Below, piece by piece: positions 1 through 7,523 of a DNA stretch of 13,407 bases. Source of the DNA: Candidatus Atribacteria bacterium (GTDB lineage: Bacteria > Atribacterota > Atribacteria > Atribacterales > Atribacteraceae); the NCBI GenBank assembly GCA_026390275.1, contig JAPLGF010000284.1:1-13407 (forward strand). The letters run 5' to 3'. Below the pieces are notes generated by a model that had not been told where the DNA came from, did no database searches, and worked only from the letters and a program-made list of their open reading frames with translations. Each line of letters starts with the position of its first letter. Within the stretch, counting starts at the first letter, position 1. The translations under genes were made by a program, and so were the position numbers.

Positions 1-336
1 GTCCTGGAGTAAAAGATAAACAACCGCCAGATGAGCGTGTGCCATATCATTCCCTGGTTCGAGACGGATCGCTTCCCTCAATGATTTGACCGCATTCTCA
101 TACTGTCCTAATTGAAGGTAGGTTTGACCCAGGCTGATGTACACTTTGCTCCCCTCCGGCTTCAGTTGCGCTGCTTTTTGATAGGCATTCAATGCTTCCT
201 GGTACCGTTCTTGCTGGAATAAATCATTACCCAGGGTGAACGCATCTTGTGCTTCATCAGCAAAGGCGGTGATGTTCAGACACCAGAGGAGAAAGAGAGA
301 AAAAATGAGGAAAAAAGAAATCCGATAGCTTTTCAA
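1..336 (-). CDS. Exported TPR-repeat protein (5' part; runs off the window)
   Basis: The visible 112 codons begin at a TTG (336-334). An AAGGAGGAAG ribosome binding site lies at 341-350, four bases upstream, which fixes this start; no ATG in this frame is well placed. Residues 1-26 form a signal peptide: a short basic start, a hydrophobic core rich in F and L, and a cleavage-like A-F-A before DE. From about residue 30 there are tetratricopeptide repeats: roughly 30-62 (LGNDLFQQERYQEALNAYQK), 64-97 (YISLGQTYLQLGQYENAVK) and the start of a third at 98. The repeats keep the W/L-G-Y-A-P pattern typical of TPRs. TPR proteins are protein-interaction scaffolds, so a periplasmic or surface assembly role is plausible, but no partner is identifiable. 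The carboxy end lies beyond base 1, so total length and extra domains are unknown. The gene is co-directional with the small exported protein at 546-959, with 209 bases between them. Confidence 0.85.
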   Translation of the reverse strand, partial: MKSYRISFFLIFSLFLLWCLNITAFADEAQDAFTLGNDLFQQERYQEALNAYQKAAQLKPEGSKVYISLGQTYLQLGQYENAVKSLREAIRLEPGNDMAHAHLAVVYLLLQD

Positions 337-484
337 CGTACTTCCTCCTTTGGTCATCAGACCCCTTCTTCATTGCCCTTTTATGGTCTAAACCAGGAAT
401 CGGATTTTTATCCTTATTCAACACCTTTTGAGCCATCCATAGGGAGAATCTTTGATTCATGGTCATTATTATGGGGAAGAAAAG

Positions 485-534
485 AATCCCCGGCTTATTG
501 AGGGATAGAGTAGAAGAACGGTACCGGGGATTCA
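485..534 (-). terminator. Candidate terminator hairpin after the small exported protein
   Basis: A perfect 10-base inverted repeat (GAATCCCCGG at 485-494, CCGGGGATTC at 525-534) lies 11 bases beyond the stop of the 546-959 gene. On the minus strand the second arm is followed by TTTTCTT, like an intrinsic terminator. The 30-base loop is longer than usual, so an operator or other structure is possible. Confidence 0.4.
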
Positions 535-545
535 TGGAAAAAATT

Positions 546-959
546 CTATTTTTTTTTCATCCACTTCGGAACTCCATTTTTGTCCCGAAGCACAAATTTT
601 TTCCCGGCGGTATCGTAGTGATAGGGAATGTAAATTTGTTTCTTCCCGGATTCCACATATTCACCCATAAAACTGATCACAAACCCCAGGACGAAATCAG
701 TTGGTTTAAAGAAATCGAATGGTCCTAATTCTACATACACAGTTTTTCCGTTTGAGAGCGATACGACCATAGAAGCCGTGGTCGATTTAAGGTCAATTTT
801 GGAAATCATTCCACTGAGTAAGACGAGTTTCCCGGTCAGCTTATACCCGGATTTTCCGCTTTGAGATGCGCTTCCTTTCTCTGCTGCCAGAACAACTCCC
901 ATGACGAGTACCAGAACTAAAACAAGAATAGCAATGACACCAAACCACTTTTTTTCCAA
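546..959 (-). CDS. Small exported protein of unknown function
   Basis: This 137-residue protein starts at TTG (959-957), preceded by AAGGAGGTGG about eight bases upstream, which supports the start. Residues 1-26 are a classic signal peptide: MEKKW, then a run of I, V and L, then V-V-L-A-A before EKGS. A serine/glycine-rich linker (28-38) follows. The remaining hundred or so residues look like one compact beta-rich domain (VLLSGMISKIDLKS, VVSLSNGKTVYVELG, KKQIYIPYHYD) and end in a lysine-rich tail. I do not recognise the family. The alternating strands suggest an OB-like or small beta-barrel fold, as in short periplasmic proteins that modify metal- or ligand-binding systems, but that is only an impression. 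A perfect TATAAT (minus strand, 1017-1022) lies upstream and a hairpin follows the gene, so it may be transcribed alone. Confidence 0.75.
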   Translation of the reverse strand: MEKKWFGVIAILVLVLVLVMGVVLAAEKGSASQSGKSGYKLTGKLVLLSGMISKIDLKSTTASMVVSLSNGKTVYVELGPFDFFKPTDFVLGFVISFMGEYVESGKKQIYIPYHYDTAGKKFVLRDKNGVPKWMKKK

Positions 960-1016
960 TCGTTTCCACCTCCTTGTAGGGTGTGAGAGCCGATCCTCTT
1001 TTCCTTTTTATCCAAT

Positions 1017-1022
1017 ATTATA
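1017..1022 (-). promoter_or_regulatory. Candidate -10 box for the small exported protein
   Basis: A perfect TATAAT reads on the minus strand about 60 bases upstream of the TTG start at 959. There is no convincing -35 at 16-18 bases; the best match has only three of six positions. This is a -10 with weak support. Confidence 0.4.
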
Positions 1023-1092
1023 TACGATCCTAAAAACATCGTTGATTTGATGAACTGTTGAGGTGTTGATTGGGAAATGAAACTTCTGACGG

Positions 1093-1140
1093 TTATCTCC
1101 TCCCCTCTGTCCCTTTTTTCTGAGTCTTCTTTTTTTTCAT
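1093..1140 (-). CDS. Possible 15-residue lysine-rich peptide
   Basis: The reading frame ATG (1140-1138) to TAA encodes MKKKKTQKKGTEGRR. It has AGGAGG at 1146-1151, five bases upstream, and a sigma-70-like promoter about 45 bases before the start. Three properly spaced signals in a row are more than expected by chance. The peptide is too short to classify: it could be a leader peptide, a toxin-like basic peptide, or the surviving 5' end of a lost gene. The exported protein gene lies downstream on the same strand but seems to have its own -10 box. Confidence 0.3.
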   Translation of the reverse strand: MKKKKTQKKGTEGRR

Positions 1141-1182
1141 GGTATCCTCCTGGGAAATCCTTTGTAATCGTACACCAAAAAC

Positions 1183-1211
1183 ATTTTCCATCAGCTTTGT
1201 GGGGCTGTCAA
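1183..1211 (-). promoter_or_regulatory. Candidate sigma-70 promoter for the 15-codon ORF
   Basis: On the minus strand, TTGACA (1206-1211) is a perfect -35, followed after 17 bases by GAAAAT (1183-1188), matching four of six -10 positions. It points at the 15-codon ORF and, beyond it, the 546-959 gene. Confidence 0.4.
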
Positions 1212-1337
1212 GGCGAAACTATTGGTGGGAATGAACCCTTGATGGTGTTATCATACCATAATGAAAATAGTGAAGAAAACTGGGGATACCTATGACTGCC
1301 GGCCGAGAAAATTCTTTAAAGTTGAGGGGGAGACACG

Positions 1338-2121
1338 ATGAGAGAACGGGTGATACGGGCTATTCAACGGAATAAACCGGATTGCGTTCCACTCTTGATT
1401 GGGAATCGGGACTGGGATCAGTCGGATATCGTATTTGGGGAAATCCAGAAACACTTTGAAGGTGAGAACCGGGACTATTCCGAGTGGGGTTTTCAATGGG
1501 AAAGAAAGGACGAAACTATGGGTTTTGGGTGGTTTTGAGAAGGTGCTGACGGGTCTGTACGAAGATCGGAAGCACCTGGAACGACTGATTGATGCCGTGT
1601 TCGGTTTTGAGGAGGTACTCATTCGAGAAGCCGGGAAACGGGGAGTGGATGCCATCGCCTTCCTTGATGACTGGGAAATGCAGAACGGCCTCATGATTTC
1701 ACCCTCCCTGTGGAGAACGGTTTTTAAGCCTCATTATCAGCATCAGTTCGATCTGGTCCATGGAAGCGGGATGTTTGTCTATTTTCATTCCTGTGGTTTT
1801 ATCTATGACATTCTTCCTGATTTCATTGAGATCGGGGTGGATGTGATGAATATCAGTCAACCAAATCTATACGATATTCCCCGGCTGGGAAAAAATTTTG
1901 GGGGGACGGTCTGTTTCTGCTGTCCGGTGAGTTACCAGACCACCTCCATCAGCGGTACACCGCAGGACATCGAGCGATATATTGATCTTCTCTTTGAGCA
2001 TCTCGGTGGTTTTAATGGAGGACTCATCGGGTACGCAGAAGAATATCACACCATCGGGATGAGCGAAGAGAACTTCCAGGCCTGCGTCCGGGGATTCCGA
2101 AAACTGGTGTACCCGCTTTAG
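1338..2121 (+). pseudogene. Decayed URO-D/MtaA-like methyltransferase gene (internal deletion and frameshift)
   Basis: The 5' piece begins at ATG 1338 after GAGGGGGAG and reads MRERVIRAIQRNKPDCVPLL, the usual opening of uroporphyrinogen-decarboxylase-like proteins, through KDETMG at about 1523. That frame then meets TGA at 1536. The next frame carries the rest of the protein from about 1531 (GGFEKVLTGLYEDR) to the TAG at 2119-2121. It includes the family's H-x-C-G segment (YFHSCGFIYDILPDFIEIGVD) and the conserved C-terminal part (GGLIGYAEEYHTIGMSEEN). Intact relatives are about 340 residues as I recall, so roughly 60-70 residues between TMG and GFEKVL are missing. The junction carries a direct repeat GGTTTTG (1521-1527 and 1531-1537). 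URO-D-like proteins of this group usually act in methyl transfer to or from corrinoid carriers, but this copy should be inactive. Both halves remain well conserved, so the event looks recent; an assembly error is the alternative. Confidence 0.8.
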
Positions 2122-2133
2122 GAAGAGGATGAC

Positions 2134-2152
2134 GCCAGGGTTATATCCTGGC
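2134..2152. terminator. Hairpin between convergent genes
   Basis: GCCAGG and CCTGGC form a perfect 6-base stem with a 7-base loop in the 43-base gap between the URO-D remnant (plus) and glcD (minus). It could terminate either strand, but no T-tract follows. Confidence 0.3.
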
Positions 2153-2164
2153 AGGGCGGTATGT

Positions 2165-3574
2165 TCAATCTGGCAGGACCTTGTCGGGATTGAGGATTCC
2201 CTGGGGATCAAAAGCGGCTTTTAATCGGCGCAAAAGGTTGATTTCTTCCGGGTGGTAGAAATAGGGGAGATATTTTCTCCGTTTGAATCCCACTCCGTGT
2301 TCTCCACTCAGCACGCCTCCCAGAGAAGCTACTTTGGAGTAGAAACACTCATGGATCAATGGTTCTTTTTCCTCCCATTGATCATTCTGGGAACCAGCTA
2401 AAGTGATATGCAAGTTTCCATCACCGAGATGACCATAGATCGGGCTGATCAAATGAAATTCCTGACCGAGATGTTCGACGAAGGTGACCAGTTCCGGAAT
2501 GGAAGCAACCGGAACGGAGATGTCTTCATTGATTTCCTGGGGAAGAGCGAGATGAAGGGCTTCGGGGATAGCCCGGCGAATTCTCCAAATATCTTCGATG
2601 GCAACGGCATTGTCGGCCACGAAGACCTCTTTGGCACCCTCCTGGAAGAGTCGCTCCCCCAAACAATCGTATTCCCGGTAAACGACCTCTTCTTCCTGGC
2701 CATCAATTTCCAGTAAAATGTGGCAGGACGCTTCCGGGAAGGGGTAGGTATGATTACTAAAACGGTATCCGTATTCTAAGCTCAGGTGGTTCATGTACTC
2801 GATGGAGGCCGGGGTCATCCCCATTTCACTTAAAATGGTGACCGGGAGATGGAGAGCAGGGGCGGGATCATCAAAAGGAGCGAGAAGAACAGCTCGAGCC
2901 CGGGGGAGGGGCAAGACTTTTAAATAGATTCTGGTGACAATTCCCAGCGTTCCCTCCGAACCAACCAGAAGATGGACAATGTCGTAAGAAGAAACATCCT
3001 TGAAAATTTTTCCCCCGAATTTTAAAAGCTCTCCGGAAGCAGTCACGAATTCCACTCCCCGAACATAGGTTCCGGTCACCCCATACTTCACTGCCTTTCC
3101 TCCCCCGGCATTTTCCGCGATATTTCCCCCGATCTGACAGGTTTCCAAGCTCATCGGATATCCGGCATAGAAGAGATGGTAAGGCTTGAGTTTCCGGTTA
3201 ATTTCATTGGTAATGACACCTGGTTCCACGACCACCATGAGATTTTCATGATCGACTTCCAGTATCCGGTTCATCCGCTCCAGGGAAAGCACCACCCCTC
3301 CCCGGGCCGGAATAGCGCCACCAGAAAGTCCACTCCCCGCTCCCCGGGGGGTTACTGCGATGGTGTTTTGAGAACAGTAGTGCATGATGGCCTGAATTTC
3401 GGTGGTTTCGTGGGGTTTGATCACCACTTCCGGAAAACGTCGGAGAGTGGGGTCGGGAGTTTCGTCCCGGGAATAGTTTTTGAGGGCTTCCGGTTCAGTG
3501 GTAACACCTTGCTCACCCACCACCGACCGGAAAAATGTGATGTCCTGAGAGGAGATTTTTTTAAACTCTGACAT
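2165..3574 (-). CDS. FAD-linked 2-hydroxyacid (lactate/glycolate-type) dehydrogenase, GlcD family
   Basis: This 469-residue protein has the full GlcD/D-lactate dehydrogenase layout. Residues about 40-220 form the FAD-binding PCMH domain, with PRGAGSGLSGGA (76-87), the QIGGNIAENAGG segment (147-158) and HLLVGSEGTLGIVT (201-214). The C-terminal FAD-oxidase domain has WRIRRAIPEA (330-339), EDISVPVASIPE (350-361), GHLGDGNLH (381-389), SGEHGVGFKRR (423-433) and FDPQGILNPDK (455-465). The length is normal for the family, and no iron-sulfur domain is attached. It oxidises a 2-hydroxyacid, such as lactate or glycolate, to the 2-oxoacid. The ATG at 3574 lies inside the end of the etf gene (14-base overlap) and is preceded by CGGAGG, so translation is coupled. 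With Etf as neighbour, electrons most likely leave through the Etf rather than a quinone-linked GlcF. The exact substrate cannot be read from sequence. Confidence 0.92.
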   Translation of the reverse strand: MSEFKKISSQDITFFRSVVGEQGVTTEPEALKNYSRDETPDPTLRRFPEVVIKPHETTEIQAIMHYCSQNTIAVTPRGAGSGLSGGAIPARGGVVLSLERMNRILEVDHENLMVVVEPGVITNEINRKLKPYHLFYAGYPMSLETCQIGGNIAENAGGGKAVKYGVTGTYVRGVEFVTASGELLKFGGKIFKDVSSYDIVHLLVGSEGTLGIVTRIYLKVLPLPRARAVLLAPFDDPAPALHLPVTILSEMGMTPASIEYMNHLSLEYGYRFSNHTYPFPEASCHILLEIDGQEEEVVYREYDCLGERLFQEGAKEVFVADNAVAIEDIWRIRRAIPEALHLALPQEINEDISVPVASIPELVTFVEHLGQEFHLISPIYGHLGDGNLHITLAGSQNDQWEEKEPLIHECFYSKVASLGGVLSGEHGVGFKRRKYLPYFYHPEEINLLRRLKAAFDPQGILNPDKVLPD

Positions 3575-5303
3575 GTTTTTTCCTCCGGTTTAAACCATCA
3601 ATAATCAGGGGAAGGATTTCACAGGCATCTCCCACCAGACCCAGATCTGCCACTCGGAAAATCTGAGCTTCCGGGTCTCGATTGATGGCGACGATGGAAC
3701 CCGAGGTCTGCATTCCGGCTAAATGTTGCAGAGCGCCCGAGATTCCGGCACAGATATACACCTCGGGAGATACCGTCTTCCCGCTCAAGCCCACCTGGTG
3801 AGGATACGAAATCCAACCCTGCTCCACCGCTGCCCGGCTGGCACCCACTGCCGCTCCCAGGTTTTGTGCGAGCTGTTCCACCAAGGTAAAATTATGAGCA
3901 TTTTTTAATCCCCGTCCTCCACTACAGACGACGCGAGCCTCGGTGAGGTCGAGGGAATTTTCATCCTTTCGCAGCTGATTTTTTAAAAAACCGGTCTGAT
4001 AATTGGTAGGGTCTTTTTCAAGAGTGATTCGGCCCAAATGTTGGGGAAAATAGTTTGCCAGAAAGGTATTCGGCCGGATGGTAGCCATTTGGGGAAGAGT
4101 ACGGGTTTTGATGGTGGCCATGATATTTCCCCCGATGGCGGGACGGATTTGCAGGAGTTTCCCATCGCGGGGATCGATGTCAAAGCTTACGCAGTCGGCG
4201 GTGAGGCCAGTGTGGAGTTTAGCGGCTAAATAGGGCATGAGAGTCGTTCCCTGACTGGTCGCAGCCGCCAGAATGATCGAGGGACGAAGGAAATTCACCT
4301 TCTGCAGGATCAGGCGGGCGGTCACATGATAAGCCAGAGAGTCAAAGACGGGATTTTCCAGGTAATAAAGCTCATCGGCACCATAATGAATGGTTTTATC
4401 CAGTTCTCCATCATTCAAGTGGCCACTCCCCAGAAGAACCCCCACCTTTCGGATCCCTTTTTGGTGAAGGATTTGTCCTACGGCTATGGCCTGGAAGGTG
4501 GTCTGTTCTACTTTTCCTTCAAATACTTCGCCGAGGATCAAAACCTCAACGCTATTCTCCATCTCCACCTCATCCATGTCGCGAAGAATAATTCCCTTCC
4601 GTTCCACCTGGACATTTTCTACTTTCACCACCCGAGTGGGAGATCCCTCCAAACCGATTCGTTCCCGATGAATGGGAAGAGAGGAAGCATCAAGGATCTG
4701 GATTATTTTTTGACGAGCTTTTCTTTTCCCGTGCAACGTGGGGAAGCGGGGAACATTTATCCCCTTGGTGACCGTCACCACACAGGGGGGATCGATTTCT
4801 ACACTTTGGGATCCTCTTTCGGTGAGTCGTTCGATATGAAAATGACCGTTTGGAGTTAAATAAAAATCTATGACATATGAAAAAATGGGAAGGTCCAAAA
4901 AGGCAGCCACTTCCGGACCGATTTGCCCGGTGTCTCCATCAATTGCTTTTTCTCCTGCAATAACGAGATCGACTGCCGGGAGAATACCAATGGCACCGGC
5001 CAGGACGGAAGAGGTGGCATAGGTATCCGAAGCAGCAAATTCTTTTCCGGTAATTAAGCGGGCGTCATCACATCCCAGGGCCAGTGCTTCCCGGAGGATT
5101 TTCTCAGCGGAACCGGGTCCCATCGAAATAACCAGAATTTCTCCTCCGTTTTGTTCCTTGAGCTGAAGGGCAAGCTCCAGAGCGTGAAGATCGATGGGAT
5201 TGATGGTGAGTGGTACCTCGCTTCGATCCAGGGTTCCCGTTACCGGATTGATCCGTGCTTCTCCGATTTCCGGTACCTGTTTGATGCATACTACGATTTT
5301 CAC
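3561..5303 (-). CDS. Fused electron transfer flavoprotein, EtfB-EtfA in one chain
   Basis: The 580-residue chain carries two proteins that are usually separate. Residues 1 to about 245 are EtfB: MKIVVCIKQVPE, NPIDLHALELAL, and the nucleotide-binding loop AIDGDTGQIGPEVAAFL (120-136). After an acidic linker (240-250), residues about 252-575 are EtfA: VEVLILGEVFEGK at the start and the C-terminal FAD-binding signature with SGGRG (461-465), ASRAAVEQGW (488-497), QVGLSGKTVSPE (503-514), CAGISGALQHLAGM (518-531) and INRDPEAQIF...DLGLVGD (540-559). The reading frame is unbroken, so the fusion is real in this sequence. The start is GTG (5303), with GGAGG about ten bases upstream. The protein carries two flavins or FAD plus AMP and shuttles electrons for the adjacent GlcD-type dehydrogenase. 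The DGDTGQ loop resembles NAD-binding, bifurcating Etfs more than the AMP-binding type, but that needs comparison. No ferredoxin domain is attached. Confidence 0.93.
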   Translation of the reverse strand: MKIVVCIKQVPEIGEARINPVTGTLDRSEVPLTINPIDLHALELALQLKEQNGGEILVISMGPGSAEKILREALALGCDDARLITGKEFAASDTYATSSVLAGAIGILPAVDLVIAGEKAIDGDTGQIGPEVAAFLDLPIFSYVIDFYLTPNGHFHIERLTERGSQSVEIDPPCVVTVTKGINVPRFPTLHGKRKARQKIIQILDASSLPIHRERIGLEGSPTRVVKVENVQVERKGIILRDMDEVEMENSVEVLILGEVFEGKVEQTTFQAIAVGQILHQKGIRKVGVLLGSGHLNDGELDKTIHYGADELYYLENPVFDSLAYHVTARLILQKVNFLRPSIILAAATSQGTTLMPYLAAKLHTGLTADCVSFDIDPRDGKLLQIRPAIGGNIMATIKTRTLPQMATIRPNTFLANYFPQHLGRITLEKDPTNYQTGFLKNQLRKDENSLDLTEARVVCSGGRGLKNAHNFTLVEQLAQNLGAAVGASRAAVEQGWISYPHQVGLSGKTVSPEVYICAGISGALQHLAGMQTSGSIVAINRDPEAQIFRVADLGLVGDACEILPLIIDGLNRRKKHVRV

Positions 5304-5371
5304 GAATTGCCCGCCTCCACAACCAGGAATCTTTAAAAATGGAGATGAATAATTCCCCTTACTCCTTTTTT

Positions 5372-5400
5372 ATTCTATACCCAAAATGTTCTGTTGTATA
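5372..5400 (-). promoter_or_regulatory. Candidate promoter of the etf-glcD operon
   Basis: On the minus strand, TATACA (5395-5400; four of six) and TAGAAT (5372-5377; five of six) are separated by 17 bases, about 70 bases before the GTG start at 5303. Confidence 0.4.
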
Positions 5401-5497
5401 ATAAACCACGGGGAGATGGAAAAAAGAAAGGAAGGGAAACCGGGGAGGGAGGACCGTTATTTTCTTTCGGAAGAGGCCGAACGGTATGGGATAAAAG

Positions 5498-5506
5498 TGA
5501 TATAAT
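5498..5506 (+). promoter_or_regulatory. Extended -10 promoter of the fasciclin gene
   Basis: TGATATAAT matches the extended -10 consensus TGnTATAAT exactly. It lies about 65 bases before the ATG at 5571. No clear -35 is visible, which is usual for extended -10 promoters. Confidence 0.55.
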
Positions 5507-5570
5507 TCCATAGGTCGGAACACCAGAGAAAATGGTGCTCGGTATAAAGAGGAAAAAAAGGAGAACAAAT

Positions 5571-6098
5571 ATGAAAACTCGTTTGTCTCATGTTTTGCTC
5601 GGGGTGGTTTTGAGTGTGTTACTCGTCTCCGGGATGGCTCTATCAGCAAGTGCTCCGTATGTAAACATTGTGGATACGGCCAAAGGTTCTGATCAACTTA
5701 AGACGTTTGTTGCTACTGTGGAGGCGGCGGGACTTACGGATGTTCTGATGAAAAAAGGACCTTTCACGGTATTCGCTCCCACCGATGAGGCCTTTGCCAA
5801 ACTCCCAGAAGGAAAATTAAACCGACTTCTCCAACCAGAAAATAAACAAAAGTTGGTGGAGATTCTCACCTACCACGTTATTCCAGAAGTCAGTCTCACC
5901 GTCGATAACTTTCGTTCCGGCGAATCATACAAAACTGTGAATGGACTTATGCTCAATGTCCTTTTTCAGCAGCCACCCATCGTGATCAACAAAAAGATCA
6001 ACGTCGTCAGCTCTCTCGCCTGTTCGAATGGGATCATCTATTTGGTTGATACCGTGATCCTTCCCCCAGAAACACCAGCGAAGAAGAAAAGTAAATAG
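5571..6098 (+). CDS. Secreted fasciclin (FAS1) domain protein
   Basis: This 175-residue protein starts at ATG 5571 with AAAAGGAG eight bases upstream; an in-frame ATG at 5532 would add 13 basic residues and has no ribosome binding site. Residues 1-27 are a signal peptide (MKTRLSHVLLGVVLSVLLVS...ALSASA). One FAS1 domain fills about 29-165. YVNIVDTA opens it, GPFTVFAPTDEAFAKLP (63-79) is the first conserved box, LVEILTYHVIP (95-105) is the YH-motif helix, and SNGIIYLVDTVILPP (152-166) closes it. A lysine-rich tail ends the chain. FAS1 domains mediate adhesion or matrix contacts outside the cell; the bacterial single-domain form is common and its role is usually unassigned. The gene has its own promoter and is divergent from the etf-glcD operon. 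Confidence 0.92.
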   Translation: MKTRLSHVLLGVVLSVLLVSGMALSASAPYVNIVDTAKGSDQLKTFVATVEAAGLTDVLMKKGPFTVFAPTDEAFAKLPEGKLNRLLQPENKQKLVEILTYHVIPEVSLTVDNFRSGESYKTVNGLMLNVLFQQPPIVINKKINVVSSLACSNGIIYLVDTVILPPETPAKKKSK

Positions 6099-6118
6099 AA
6101 GACAGAGAAAAATGTCCG

Positions 6119-6161
6119 CCCCCTCATCCCCTGCCCTCTCTGAGCGGAGTTGATGAGGGGG
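6119..6161. terminator. Hairpin between the convergent fasciclin and dehydrogenase genes
   Basis: CCCCCTCATC (6119-6128) and GATGAGGGGG (6152-6161) form a perfect 10-base GC-rich stem with a 23-base loop. On the plus strand only TTTC follows; on the minus strand ATTTTTC follows a few bases on. It probably terminates both convergent genes. It also resembles the C/G-rich intergenic palindromes that recur in many genomes, so it may be one copy of a dispersed repeat. Confidence 0.5.
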
Positions 6162-6259
6162 TTTCAGAAAATTCGCGGCAACCCCTCTCCTCGTCGATGA
6201 TAGTTTACCCAGCATCAGAATGAATATAGAAAAGCCTAAAATGGTCGAAGAATGGTCAT

Positions 6260-7420
6260 TTAGTCTGGAAGAACGATTTTTTGACCACTTTCTGCAGATT
6301 TTAATCCCGCTTCCAAAACCTCGATCACCTTCATCCCGTCATAAAAGTTGGGAGCAATGGACTCCTGTTTTTCGATGGCAGTGAGGAAATCCACCACGGC
6401 ATGAACGTGTTCATGCTCATAGCCGATAATGTGCCCGGATGGCCACCAGTGCGAAATGTAGGGGTGGACGTTTTCAGTGGCCAGGATGGTTTTAAAGCCC
6501 TGTTCATAGCCAGGGTCATCCAAAGAGAAGAATTGGAGCTCATTCATTTGCTCCAAGTTAAAAACCAGGCTTCCCTTGCTACCGTAAATTTCGAAATAGT
6601 TATAATTTTTTCGACCCGGAGCAAAACGAGACGATTCAAAAGATCCCAGGGCCCCATTTTTGAATTCCACCAGCATCGAAGCGGCATCCTCTACCGTCAC
6701 TTTTCCTTTCCCGGTTCCCAGGGTAGCGGATTTAAAAGTTCCGGCAGCAACTTCATCGGCGAGTGGTCGATCGGTGATGAAGTTGGCTTTCATTCCCATC
6801 ACGCTCTGGATATCTCCCACCAAATATCGTGCCAAATCCACACTGTGAGAGTTCAGGTCCCATTGGGGGCCTGCTCCGGCCATTTCTTTTTGTAAGTGCC
6901 AGGTGAGTGGGAAATTGGGGTCAACAATCCAGGACTGGAGATATGCCCCTCTCCAATGAAACACCCTTCCGATCTTCCCCTCATCGATCAAACGTTTAGC
7001 CAGTCCGATTGCGGGACAACGCCGATAATTAAAATTCACGTAATGGACGACGCCCGCCTTCTCTGCCACTTCATACATGTGCTTCGATTGTTCCAGGGTG
7101 AGAGCAAGCGGTTTCTCACAAAAAATTTGCTTTCCGGCCCTGGCCGCTGCCACGGCAACGTCGTGGTGAAGATTGGTCGGAAGAGAGATATCGATGATGT
7201 CGATATCATCACGACTGACGACCTTTTGCCAGTCGGTTTCCACTTCTTCCCAACCCCATTTTTCAGCAAATGCCTTCAAAGGTTCAGCGTGACGTCCGCA
7301 CACCACTTTTCGTACTGGTAGAAGGTTCAAATCGAAGAATAAAGGGGCTTTTATCCAGGCGTTACTGTGGGCTTTCCCCATAAACTTATACCCCATCAAT
7401 CCCACATTCATTTTTTTCAT
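6260..7420 (-). CDS. Gfo/Idh/MocA family NAD(P)-dependent dehydrogenase
   Basis: I place the start at ATG 7420 (386 residues), preceded by AAAGGA about nine bases upstream. The open frame extends another 68 codons, but that extension runs through the promoter and operator and reads nothing like the family. Residues 5-20 (NVGLMGYKFMGKAHSN) begin the Rossmann NAD(P) domain, and the signature EKP lies at 102-104 (IFCEKPLALTLEQ). The substrate domain contains the D-x3-H pair D188/H192 (GPQWDLNSHSVD). These enzymes oxidise or epimerise sugars, inositols or related polyols; the substrate cannot be assigned here. No transporter or kinase lies beside it, so it is not in an obvious catabolic operon. 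The promoter and palindrome upstream suggest induction by a specific effector through a repressor. Confidence 0.92.
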   Translation of the reverse strand: MKKMNVGLMGYKFMGKAHSNAWIKAPLFFDLNLLPVRKVVCGRHAEPLKAFAEKWGWEEVETDWQKVVSRDDIDIIDISLPTNLHHDVAVAAARAGKQIFCEKPLALTLEQSKHMYEVAEKAGVVHYVNFNYRRCPAIGLAKRLIDEGKIGRVFHWRGAYLQSWIVDPNFPLTWHLQKEMAGAGPQWDLNSHSVDLARYLVGDIQSVMGMKANFITDRPLADEVAAGTFKSATLGTGKGKVTVEDAASMLVEFKNGALGSFESSRFAPGRKNYNYFEIYGSKGSLVFNLEQMNELQFFSLDDPGYEQGFKTILATENVHPYISHWWPSGHIIGYEHEHVHAVVDFLTAIEKQESIAPNFYDGMKVIEVLEAGLKSAESGQKIVLPD

Positions 7421-7500
7421 AAACTCACATCCTTTTTCGTTGTTCATCTTTGATTTACTGATGATAGGCATGAGAAATAGCCAGTTGATTCCGGAAAAAT

Positions 7501-7520
7501 GAAGTGGTAATGACCACTTC
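7501..7520 (-). promoter_or_regulatory. Palindromic operator at the dehydrogenase promoter
   Basis: A perfect palindrome, GAAGTGGT-N4-ACCACTTC, begins four bases past the -10 box and covers the expected transcription start. Such a position is typical for a repressor site. The core TGGT-N4-ACCA resembles GntR/FadR-type operators, but the regulator is not in the window. Confidence 0.55.
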
Positions 7521-7523
7521 CAG

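Larger units (their letters stand above)
960..1337. other. Gene-poor stretch between the exported protein and the URO-D remnant
   Basis: These 378 bases hold no gene of normal size. They contain the candidate -10 at 1017-1022, a 15-codon ORF with its own promoter and ribosome binding site (1093-1140, minus), and the ribosome binding site of the broken URO-D gene (GAGGGGGAG, 1324-1332). A plus-strand reading frame at 1077-1295 has no ribosome binding site and a composition unlike a protein, so I do not count it. Confidence 0.6.

Noticed and set aside
247..535. Two overlapping open frames on opposite strands (247-501 plus, 257-535 minus)
   Set aside because: Both are out of frame with the TPR protein's signal peptide, which has a good ribosome binding site and explains the DNA to base 336.
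1077..1295. Plus-strand open frame of 72 codons
   Set aside because: No ribosome binding site, no recognisable domain, and it overlaps the minus-strand promoter and small ORF.
4326..4859. Plus-strand open frame of 177 codons within the etf gene
   Set aside because: It lies wholly opposite well-conserved EtfB-EtfA coding sequence and has no start signals.
6241..6257. Direct repeat ATGGTC twice at 11-base spacing
   Set aside because: Short and at the very 3' end of the dehydrogenase gene, where chance similarity is a sufficient explanation.
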